NCBI GenBank assembly: GCA_963791805.1
Contig: CAWBTU010000003.1
Span: 434,001-498,000, forward strand
Source of the DNA: JACMJL01 sp963791805
GTDB taxonomy: Bacteria > Bacillota > Clostridia > Clostridiales > Clostridiaceae
DNA: 64,000 nucleotides
Reading direction: 5' to 3'
The notes below the pieces were generated by a model. It was not told the DNA's origin. It did not search any database and saw nothing but the letters and a program-made list of their open reading frames with translations. The translations under genes and the position numbers were made by a program. Of this stretch, positions 26,801 through 33,618 are shown piece by piece. Each line of letters starts with the position of its first letter. Position 1 is the first letter of the stretch.

Positions 26801-27281
26801 CAACTATAACTTTAGCTTTTTCCGCATCACCCCATAATAATGTTAAAGCTTGCTCGTCCTTATTTTCTTTTGCAAGGGCTATTATTTGATTTACTAGTAC
26901 TTGATAATTAGCCATTGAAGTGTCAAGATTTGCACAAGCTGACTTACCACTATCGGTTAGCAAGGTTTTTTTAAACTCAACAAAATTTTTATCATATATA
27001 TCTTTTCTTGCTTTAATCCGTGTTTCATAATCAGTTAACTGAGCTGGTGTAGAAGAAAGTATCATATCTCTTAGATTTCCTCGAATTCTTTGATATGCTT
27101 CAACCATATTGTAAAGATTATCCATTGGAACTGTCATTTTTTCATAAAGTTTAGTGTCATTTTTATCCACAGTATTTAAATTTATCATTCCAATAACACC
27201 TATTACGGAAACAATAATCGCCATAATTAAAAAGCCTGAAAGTATTTTTACCTTTAATTTTAAATTATTAAAAATTTTCAT
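23814..27281 (-). CDS. Poly-HAMP methyl-accepting chemotaxis protein (unit B)
   Basis: This 1155-residue receptor has TM1 (about 10-32), a helical sensor (to about 185) and TM2 (about 191-213). A HAMP domain, then six tandem 91-residue HAMP-like repeats (about 305-850) and the signalling hairpin (NILALNAAVEAARAGQHG) follow. From the HAMP onward it is almost identical to the receptor at 33619, but the sensor region is only partly similar. The tail is short (GGASAYRII) and lacks the EFGKY end of the sister receptor. AGGGGG lies 9 bases before the ATG at 27281; a TTG at 27290 is less likely. It is third in the cheA-cheW-receptor unit. Confidence 0.92.
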   Translation of the reverse strand: MKIFNNLKLKVKILSGFLIMAIIVSVIGVIGMINLNTVDKNDTKLYEKMTVPMDNLYNMVEAYQRIRGNLRDMILSSTPAQLTDYETRIKARKDIYDKNFVEFKKTLLTDSGKSACANLDTSMANYQVLVNQIIALAKENKDEQALTLLWGDAEKAKVIVEDSMAKLTTMKVNLAKTTSDDNATTADNARNLMLGLIVGGILLAVAIGLLISKSITKPVNQLVDYADRISLGDVDIEIDNETTDEIGILMSAFKKMIGNIKEQVQAVEKIASGDLNVTLEVKSEKDVLGKNLISMAATVKELLSETSGLIEATQKGKLDTRGNAAKFDGSWSELIGGVNELIDAFVGPINVTAEYVDRISKGDIPPKITDNYNGDFNEIKNNLNSCIDVMNGLLVETNGLIKATQEGKLDTRGNADQFNGGWGELIAGVNKLIDAFVGPINVTAEYVDRISKGDIPPVITDTYNGDFNEIKNNLNSCIDVMNGLLTETNKLIKATQEGKLDTRGNADQFNGGWSELIVGVNELIDAFVGPINVTAEYVDRISKGDIPPVITDTYNGDFNEIKNNLNSCIDVMKGLLTETNKLIKATQEGKLDTRGNASLFNGDWGELIVGVNEMIDAFVRPINVTSDYVDKIGKGNIPAKITDTYNGDFNVIKNNLNACIENINALVADANMLSQAAVEGKLSTRADASKHSGDYQLIIAGVNSTLDSVIGPLNVTAEYVDKIGKGDIPAKITDSYNGDFNEIKNNLNSCIDSINLLVSDASSLVASAVEGKLSTRADASKHSGDFKKIVEGVNKTLDAVIEPVKEASAVLQEMANGNLKVRVKGDYRGDHADIKNALNETLEALGSYVNEISEVLGEMSNSNLEVTINNEYKGDFSQIKDALNFIIQSFNEVFTEINNAADQVSSGSNQVSDGSQALSQGTTEQASAIEELTSSITEVAAQTKQNAVNATQANDLALNAKDGATQGNAHMKEMLKSMDEINESSSNISKIIKVIDDIAFQTNILALNAAVEAARAGQHGKGFAVVAEEVRNLAARSASAAKETTDLIEGSIKKVEVGTRIANNTATALDQIVEGVSKAATLVGEIAAASNEQATSISQINKGIEQVSDVVQTNSATAEQSAAASEELSSQASMLKEMVGKFKLKRGGASAYRII
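24445..26609 (-). repeat. About 2.17-kb block apparently identical to 34355-36519
   Basis: With a constant offset of 9910 bases, I found no difference between the two receptor genes across this block in the stretches I compared. Differences start on both sides: a G/A at 24444 and a cluster of changes from 26610. The block covers the six repeats and part of the signalling domain. Confidence 0.75.
24732..26369 (-). repeat. Six in-frame tandem repeats of 273 bp (receptor at 23814)
   Basis: The unit is 91 codons. Units begin ET(N/S)xLI(K/E)AT or DAxxL and contain GKL(D/S)TR, GPINVTAEYVD, KGDIP and YNGDFNEIKNNLN. Units 2 and 3 are nearly identical; units 5 and 6 are more diverged. Confidence 0.9.
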
Positions 27282-27309
27282 ACTAATCAACCCCCTATTT
27301 TATTATTCG

Positions 27310-27804
27310 CTAGCTTACTGCATTGAAACCTTCAAATCCATCTTCATTAAGTAATTTATCGCAATCAATCAACAACTTTACATTATTTCCTATCTTGCTA
27401 ATTCCTCTTACATATTTATTATGGAAGCCTGTTTTAACATCTGGCGGCAGTACAATATTGTCCTCCTCTATGTTAATTACTTCAGCTACATTATCTACTA
27501 TGAGTCCAACTGAAATTTCTTTAATATCTATAACCACAATACAGGTCCTGTCATTGTATTCCTTTGAATCTTTTTTAAATCTTAGCCTTACATCAATAAC
27601 TGGTATTATCTTTCCTCTAAGATTTATTATTCCCTTTACGTAATTAGGTAGCTCTGGAACTTCTGTTACTTCCTGAATACCGATTATTTCAGTTACATGC
27701 TTTATTTCAATTCCATATGCCTCCTTCCCTACAGAAAAAGTTAGAAACTTTCCCTTTTGTGTATCTTCAGATTCATCCATAATTTCTTCTAATATTTCTT
27801 CCAT
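27310..27804 (-). CDS. cheW: CheW-type coupling protein (unit B)
   Basis: This 164-residue adaptor links receptors to CheA in the array. After an acidic 17-residue N-terminus, a single CheW SH3-like domain runs from FLTFSVGKEAYGIEI to KLLIDCDKLL. The conserved GIINLRGKIIPVIDV segment is at about residues 62-76. It differs from the unit A CheW by about ten residues. It lies between cheA (24 bases) and the poly-HAMP receptor (about 28 bases), so all three are cotranscribed. Confidence 0.93.
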   Translation of the reverse strand: MEEILEEIMDESEDTQKGKFLTFSVGKEAYGIEIKHVTEIIGIQEVTEVPELPNYVKGIINLRGKIIPVIDVRLRFKKDSKEYNDRTCIVVIDIKEISVGLIVDNVAEVINIEEDNIVLPPDVKTGFHNKYVRGISKIGNNVKLLIDCDKLLNEDGFEGFNAVS

Positions 27805-27827
27805 ATAATTAACACCGCCCTTTCTTT

Positions 27828-29870
27828 TTATCTGTTTAATATTCCATTTACATCTAATATAAGGCTAATATTACCGTCTCCTAATATAGTACATCCTGCT
27901 ATTCCTTCTGCTTTCTTTATATAAGCTGGAAGTGCCTTTACTACTACCTGCTGCTCACCAATTAATGAGTCTACAAATAAACAGGCAGCCTTTGCTTGCG
28001 CCTCTACCATTACCATTATTCCTTGATTTGCAGAGGTTGTATCAGTTTTAATATTAAATACATTATGAATCCTATATATTGGATAAGCCTCTCCTCTTAT
28101 CATTATCATTTCATTTCCTTCTGAATCCGCGATTATATCATCTTCAGTAGTTTTAAAGGATTCTCGTATTGAGGTTATAGGTATTGTATATTTAGATTTT
28201 CCAACAGCTACCTCTAATCCATCAATTATTGCTAAGGTTAATGGTATCTTAATTGATATTGTTGTTCCTTTTCCTTTAACACTTTCGATTCCTATGGTTC
28301 CACCAATACTATCAATATTCTTTTTAACTACATCCATCCCAACTCCACGTCCTGAATATTCTGTTACACTTTCATTGGTTGAAAAGCCTGGTAATAGGAT
28401 GTATGAAAAAATTTCTTTGTCCGTTAATTCATTTTCTGCCTTTGTAACAAGTCCATTATTTTTAGCTTTTTCATATATTTTCTCTCTATCTAGGCCTTTT
28501 CCATCATCTCTTACAATTATAAAAACATCTCCACCTGAATTCTTCGCTTCTAGTGTCAGCATTCCAATATCTTTCTTGCCGGTGGCAATTCTTTCTTCCT
28601 TATCTTCAATTCCATGATCTATGGAATTCCTTACAAGATGCATTAATGGATCTGAAATATGATCTATTATGTTTTTATCAACTTCTGTATCTTCTCCTAT
28701 TATTTCTAGTTCAATTTCTTTGCTTAGTTTTTTACTCATATCCCTTACGATTCTATTCATCTTGTGAAAGGTCATAGATATAGGTACCATTCTTATGGAC
28801 ATTACAATATCCTGAAGTTCATTTGTAAGTTTACTAAGTTGCCTTGAAGCTTTGTTAAAAATATCTAACTGTAAACCTTCTAAATCAGGGTTCTTTGTGA
28901 CCATAGCTTCCGATATTACTATTTCCCCTACTAAATCTAAAAGCATATCTAGCTTTGAAATATTAACACTTAAAATACTTTGCTGTTTTCCACTTTTAAC
29001 TGCAGTCTCTTCTTCTTTTTCCTCAACTACCTTTTCTACAGTTTCTTCAAGTATAATTTGCTTTTTATTAAATAGAGCTTCAATTTCCTTAGGATATTTT
29101 TCTATCTGTTGAAATTCTAAATCTCTTAAAAAAATTATTTGATTCAAGTGCTCTTCTATAATTTCTATTTTTTCTGACGAAGAAAAACAAATAAAAAAGC
29201 CATCTTTCCTTATTTCTAAAACACTATCATTATTTTCTATAATGTCTTGAGGAAGATGGTACACTTCACTGGCTATATTTTTCAGGTTAAAAACCACTGT
29301 ATAAGCTCTTACATTTTCCATCTCACAACCATCTTCAAAAAATATTCTTGCAGAATATTTTACTCCATCTTCTTGAGCTATGTTTTGATAAGAGCTTATG
29401 TAATATTTTGCATCTTTACTCTCACTAGTTGAGTTACTTACGCTTTCTCCTTTATTTATTTCCTTCATTGTTTGAAGGTGGCTAGAGATTTTCTGTACTA
29501 ATGAATCGCTAGATCCATCTGCCTCATCACCATTTTCTATTTTTGTTACTTCACCTTTTATAAAATCAATTCCTAATAGTACTAAATCAAATAAATTTTC
29601 AAAATCAATTGTTACATCTTTATTCTCTCTAATATAGAAAAATAAATCCTCAAGCGAATGTGCGAGAACTGAGATATTGTTAAACAACATCATTGCTGAA
29701 GAACTCTTTATGGTATGCATTATTCTAAAAATTTCATTTATTGCTTCAGTACCAATTTTTTTATTCTTTTCACATTCGATGCTAATTTCTTCAAGTTGCT
29801 CCATTAATTGAGTTGCTTCAAAAAGATACATTTCCAGCATAGGTTCCCTGCTCATTCCACCATCTGGCAT
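27828..29870 (-). CDS. cheA: Chemotaxis histidine kinase CheA (unit B)
   Basis: This 680-residue kinase has an Hpt domain (P1) with the phospho-accepting His in RIMHTIKSSSAM (about residue 52). A P2-like region follows at about 160-265. The dimerisation domain starts near ILSVNISKLDMLLDLVGE. The HATPase core has LVRNSIDHGIED, DDGKGLD and GRGVGMDVV, and the C-terminal CheW-like domain runs from about 545. It autophosphorylates and passes phosphate to CheY/CheB. It is nearly identical to the unit A CheA except in the P2 region. I chose the ATG at 29870 because GAGGG lies 9 bases before it. Confidence 0.95.
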   Translation of the reverse strand: MPDGGMSREPMLEMYLFEATQLMEQLEEISIECEKNKKIGTEAINEIFRIMHTIKSSSAMMLFNNISVLAHSLEDLFFYIRENKDVTIDFENLFDLVLLGIDFIKGEVTKIENGDEADGSSDSLVQKISSHLQTMKEINKGESVSNSTSESKDAKYYISSYQNIAQEDGVKYSARIFFEDGCEMENVRAYTVVFNLKNIASEVYHLPQDIIENNDSVLEIRKDGFFICFSSSEKIEIIEEHLNQIIFLRDLEFQQIEKYPKEIEALFNKKQIILEETVEKVVEEKEEETAVKSGKQQSILSVNISKLDMLLDLVGEIVISEAMVTKNPDLEGLQLDIFNKASRQLSKLTNELQDIVMSIRMVPISMTFHKMNRIVRDMSKKLSKEIELEIIGEDTEVDKNIIDHISDPLMHLVRNSIDHGIEDKEERIATGKKDIGMLTLEAKNSGGDVFIIVRDDGKGLDREKIYEKAKNNGLVTKAENELTDKEIFSYILLPGFSTNESVTEYSGRGVGMDVVKKNIDSIGGTIGIESVKGKGTTISIKIPLTLAIIDGLEVAVGKSKYTIPITSIRESFKTTEDDIIADSEGNEMIMIRGEAYPIYRIHNVFNIKTDTTSANQGIMVMVEAQAKAACLFVDSLIGEQQVVVKALPAYIKKAEGIAGCTILGDGNISLILDVNGILNR

Positions 29871-29942
29871 AACCATTTACCCTCTTTCTATAGCATTTAG
29901 TGTGTATTTTTATCTAATTCTAAAATCAAACTACTAGCTATA

Positions 29943-29970
29943 ACATTACCATCCGTATATTATAATTCAA
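29943..29970 (-). promoter_or_regulatory. Candidate promoter of unit B
   Basis: TTGAAT (29970-29965) and TAATGT (29948-29943) are 16 bases apart, the same spacing as in the unit A and unit C promoters. TATAGCTAGTAG follows, at most a degenerate form of the palindrome seen at the other two. Confidence 0.35.
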
Positions 29971-30049
29971 TGAGTAAAATGTGGAGTTTTCTGATTATTC
30001 AGTGAATTTTGGTTATAGATGCTAACTTACTTTTCTATAAATTGGTTGC

Positions 30050-30084
30050 AAAAAAGTCCTCACCTATTTTAATGAAGTGAAGAC
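30050..30084 (-). terminator. Terminator of unit A
   Basis: GTCTTCAC pairs with GTGAGGAC (one wobble) around a 13-base loop, followed by TTTTTT on the minus strand. Confidence 0.8.
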
Positions 30085-30100
30085 GCATTAAAGTCAAACT

Positions 30101-31663
30101 TTATTCAATTAATCCAAGTCGTTTCATTACCTCAATAAATTTGTCAGTTTCTATTGGTTTCCACGCGTAAGCCTCGCAGCCTGAATCATATGAATTAAAT
30201 ACTGTAGCCTTATCATTTAGGGCTGTTGTCATAATTATTTTAACCTTTTTATCGCCTTCTATTCCCTTATGATTTTCAATTTCCCTAATTGATTTCAGTG
30301 CTTTAATTCCATCTAATCTAGGCATCATTATATCCAAACAAATTAGATCATATCTACTTTCCTCATTTAATGAATTTAGGTAGGCATCGATGGCCTCAAT
30401 ACCATCTACAACAACATCACATTCCCCATATACTGAAAGAAATTTTTTCATAAATATCCTACTAGCTAAATCATCTTCCGCTATTAATATCCTCATTCTT
30501 ACTCCCCCAACTTTATAAATTAATTCTGGAATTTTAATAAAAAACTTTGTTCCTTCTTCTTTGCTTGTTTCAAATCCTACTATTCCATTTAGATATTTTT
30601 CACCAAGCAATTTCATGCTATATGTACCTAGCCCCCTGCCTACCCCCTTCGTAGAAAAGGATCTTTTGAAAATACCAATTTGTATTTCTTCTGCCATATA
30701 TTTATCGTTCTTTACCCAATATTGTATATAACTCTCTTCCACTTTGCAACACCCTATACTTATACTCCCATTAGTATCAGTGGCTTCTAGTGCATTTTTT
30801 AGCATATTGCTAATAATTCGTTTCAAGAGTATAACATCACTTTTCAAGCTAATATTTATTGATTTTTCGTCTATTTTAATAGTCTTATTTGAACTCTTGC
30901 CATAAATCTCATAGAGTTTTTTTATGCTCTTTAACACTTCTAATGAATTAAACTCAGCCAGCTCTGGTAAAAGGTCATCATTTTCTGCTGCAAGCAATTG
31001 TTTTTGTGACTGTATCTCTTCAAGAAGCCCTTCAAACATGCTTTCAACTTCTTCTACTTCATTATGAAAATTTATTGGAACTTGATCTTTTAGAAGCATT
31101 AATATCCCTCGAAGTGCTCCTGCAGTATTAATTATATCATGAAAAAACATTCTTTCCATAGACCTTCTTCTAACTGAATCTGTTGCATCAATAAAAGACA
31201 TTATATAAAAATAATCACTGTTTATTTTTGTTGGAATTACCTTTTCAAATAAATTTAAAGTTTTCTGAAATCCATCCTCTGAAATTACAATTGAGGATTC
31301 ACCTTCAACTTCTTCTTTTAATTCAACTGACTTTAAAAAAATATTTAGTGCACTGCAATTCTTACAGGCTTCTGATGTTCCACATAGTCCTCTATTATCA
31401 TTAGAGTGGATACAGTTTAATGATTCTCCAAGCCTTTGTCCTATTATAGTTTCAACAACTTCTATATTAATGATATGTAAATATTTTTTATTAGCATATA
31501 CAATTTGTCTGTGCTCATTTAGAATAACTACTAATACATTTAGTGAATTCAGCACCTTAATAAAGAGTTCATCTTCCTGAAAGGTTTGATTTTGTAAATT
31601 AACAATATTGTTATCTAGCCCTTCAGCAGGGGCATAAGATGTTTTATACTGCTCATCAACCAT
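30101..31663 (-). CDS. Hybrid PAS histidine kinase with C-terminal receiver
   Basis: This 520-residue protein has no membrane segment. A PAS domain (about 35-160) holds a Cys/His cluster: C84, H86, C94, C100, C103. The phospho-His is likely H175 in FFHDIINT. The HATPase domain (about 255-380) has the N-box MLKNALEATD and the G-box STKGVGRGLGTYS. A receiver domain (390-520) has its acidic pocket at the start (AEDD) and CLDIMMPRLDG. The junction GGVRMRIL is encoded by a strong internal ribosome site and ATG (30496), so the receiver may also be made alone. AGGAGGG precedes the ATG. It is the last gene of unit A. Confidence 0.9.
   Translation of the reverse strand: MVDEQYKTSYAPAEGLDNNIVNLQNQTFQEDELFIKVLNSLNVLVVILNEHRQIVYANKKYLHIINIEVVETIIGQRLGESLNCIHSNDNRGLCGTSEACKNCSALNIFLKSVELKEEVEGESSIVISEDGFQKTLNLFEKVIPTKINSDYFYIMSFIDATDSVRRRSMERMFFHDIINTAGALRGILMLLKDQVPINFHNEVEEVESMFEGLLEEIQSQKQLLAAENDDLLPELAEFNSLEVLKSIKKLYEIYGKSSNKTIKIDEKSINISLKSDVILLKRIISNMLKNALEATDTNGSISIGCCKVEESYIQYWVKNDKYMAEEIQIGIFKRSFSTKGVGRGLGTYSMKLLGEKYLNGIVGFETSKEEGTKFFIKIPELIYKVGGVRMRILIAEDDLASRIFMKKFLSVYGECDVVVDGIEAIDAYLNSLNEESRYDLICLDIMMPRLDGIKALKSIREIENHKGIEGDKKVKIIMTTALNDKATVFNSYDSGCEAYAWKPIETDKFIEVMKRLGLIE
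30494..30507 (-). promoter_or_regulatory. Internal ribosome binding site at the receiver start of the hybrid kinase
   Basis: GGGGGAG followed by TAAGA and ATG lies inside the reading frame. The ATG at 30496 would give a 131-residue receiver, the same length as the stand-alone receiver at 18841. Confidence 0.55.
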
Positions 31664-31694
31664 TCTGCTACCCTCCTTTTACATATATATCTCT

Positions 31695-32732
31695 TTATTT
31701 GTTACTGTCTAAAATTGAATATACCAGTTGCGGTATATTTCTTAGTGATACCTGCTTTTTAACAGCACCTATATCATAGGCTACTTTTGGCATTCCAAAA
31801 ACAACGCTAGATTGTTCATCTTGACCAATAGTAAATGCACCCTTCTGTTTCATTTTAAGTAATCCTTTTGCTCCATCTTGGCCCATGCCTGTTAGGATAA
31901 TACCTATTGCAGCACTACCCGCCTTATCTGCCACTGAATTAAATAGCACATCAACTGAAGGACAATGCCCATTTACTTTTTCTCCCGAAGAACACTGTAC
32001 ATAAAACTTGCTTCCTTTTTTACAAATCTCCATGTGTTTGTCTCCTGGAGCAACCAGAATCCTTCCTGGCACCACAGCATCTCCAGTTTCAGCTTCTTTT
32101 GCTTCCATATTGCAAATATCATTTAATCTTTTTGCATACATATTAGTAAATACAGGTGGCATATGCTGAGTAATAACTATACCTGGCATATCCTTAGGAA
32201 ACTCTTTAACTACTTCAAGAATCGCTTGAGTTCCTCCTGTAGATGCTCCAATTGCAATTATTATATTACTACTATTAGCATTAATCTTCTCAAGGCGTTT
32301 TTCATTAGAAACAACTTTTTTCGCCTGTCCAACCTTTGCCATAGATGCAATTTTCACTTTTATGGTCAATTCATTAATAAATGCTTCCATATTTGCCCCA
32401 CTAACGGAGCTCATCTTGGTAACAAAATCAACAGCGCCCGCGTTTAATGCGTCAAACACATTATCGCTTACTGCACTCACTACCACCACTGGAAGTGGAT
32501 ATTGAGGCATTAACCTTTTTAGAAATTCTATACCATTCATTTTTGGCATTTCTACATCTAAAGTAAGAACATCAGGCTCAAGTTCAACAATTTTATCTCT
32601 TGCTTCAAATACATCTCCTGCTGTTCCCACAACTTGAATCCCAGAATCTGCTGCGAGTCCCTTAGCCATTGTTTCTCTAAATAATATTGAATCGTCTATG
32701 ACTAATACTTTTATTTTTCTCGATATATTCAT
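31695..32732 (-). CDS. cheB: Protein-glutamate methylesterase/deamidase
   Basis: This 345-residue enzyme removes methyl groups from receptor glutamates during adaptation. The N-terminal receiver has D13, D14 and phospho-acceptor D59. The C-terminal methylesterase domain has the triad S164 (GASTGGTQ), H190 (ITQHMPP) and D286 (GMGQDGAKG). These positions equal the classical enterobacterial numbering. GATAGGG lies upstream of the ATG. It follows cheR by 6 bases in unit A, so methylation and demethylation are coexpressed. Confidence 0.95.
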   Translation of the reverse strand: MNISRKIKVLVIDDSILFRETMAKGLAADSGIQVVGTAGDVFEARDKIVELEPDVLTLDVEMPKMNGIEFLKRLMPQYPLPVVVVSAVSDNVFDALNAGAVDFVTKMSSVSGANMEAFINELTIKVKIASMAKVGQAKKVVSNEKRLEKINANSSNIIIAIGASTGGTQAILEVVKEFPKDMPGIVITQHMPPVFTNMYAKRLNDICNMEAKEAETGDAVVPGRILVAPGDKHMEICKKGSKFYVQCSSGEKVNGHCPSVDVLFNSVADKAGSAAIGIILTGMGQDGAKGLLKMKQKGAFTIGQDEQSSVVFGMPKVAYDIGAVKKQVSLRNIPQLVYSILDSNK

Positions 32733-32738
32733 AGAACC

Positions 32739-33551
32739 CTATCCTTTCCGATAAACCGCTGGCATAACATACTTATACCTGGTTTCTTCTTTATTTATTG
32801 ATTCAGAGTGTCCTATAAAAAGATATCCTCCAGGTTCTGTTATGTCATAAAATTTATTTATTAACTCCATCTTTGTTTTCGCATCAAAATATATCATTAC
32901 ATTTCTGCAAAATATCACATGAAACTTTTTTTTAAAAGGAAATTCATTATCCATTAGATTAAAAATCCTAAATATTATTTCATTTTTTATCTCATCTGAA
33001 ACTTGGTAGTTTTCATCATCAACCTTATTGAAATATTTTAGTTTCCAGTATTTGGGTATGTTGCTAATGGCTTCTTCAGTATAAATTCCTCTTGCTGCTG
33101 CTTCAAGTACCTTAACAGATATATCAGTAGCTAATATTTTCGTATTCCATCTTGCCTTACTTGGTCCAAAGTAATCTGATAAAATCATTGCTAAAGTATA
33201 GGGCTCCTCACCGCTAGAACACCCAGCACTCCATATTCTTAAATCTCTATTAGAAACGGTGTTCTCTAAACTTGGTAAAATCTTATCTCTAAAATAATCA
33301 AAATGGCTGGATTCTCTCATGAAAAAAGTATGATTTGTAGTTAACTTGTTTACAAGTAATGTAATTTCAACTCCTGAAGTATCTGAAAAAATATACTCAA
33401 TATACTCAGAAAAATTAGTAAATCCTTTTTCTGTAAGCATATTGCTTAATCTGCCTTCAATAAGATGTTTTTTAGCACTAAGATTAATCCCATAGTTCTT
33501 TTTAATATATTCTGTTAACTCCTTAAATTCACTATCCTTTAAATTAATCAT
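32739..33551 (-). CDS. cheR: Chemotaxis protein methyltransferase
   Basis: This 270-residue SAM-dependent enzyme methylates receptor glutamates. The helical N-domain (about 1-75, YGINLSAKKHLIEGRL) is complete. The catalytic domain has TFFMRE, AGCSSGEEPYTLAMIL (SAM site), ILATDIS and FCRNVMIYFD. I prefer the ATG at 33551, which has GAGG 5 bases upstream, over a GTG two codons earlier. It is the complete CheR of the locus; a shorter CheR-like protein lies at 37841. Confidence 0.94.
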   Translation of the reverse strand: MINLKDSEFKELTEYIKKNYGINLSAKKHLIEGRLSNMLTEKGFTNFSEYIEYIFSDTSGVEITLLVNKLTTNHTFFMRESSHFDYFRDKILPSLENTVSNRDLRIWSAGCSSGEEPYTLAMILSDYFGPSKARWNTKILATDISVKVLEAAARGIYTEEAISNIPKYWKLKYFNKVDDENYQVSDEIKNEIIFRIFNLMDNEFPFKKKFHVIFCRNVMIYFDAKTKMELINKFYDITEPGGYLFIGHSESINKEETRYKYVMPAVYRKG

Positions 33552-33570
33552 GTGCACCTCTTAATTCTTT

Positions 33571-33612
33571 ATATTAAACTGTGGTAATAAAATTACTACC
33601 ACAGTTTAATAT
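33571..33612. other. Long perfect hairpin between receptor and cheR in unit A
   Basis: A 16-bp perfect stem (ATATTAAACTGTGGTA and complement) encloses a 10-base loop. In the operon direction no T-run follows, so it is not a standard terminator for unit A; T residues follow on the plus strand. It may be a processing or mRNA-stability element. Confidence 0.55.
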
Positions 33613-33618
33613 GATTTT

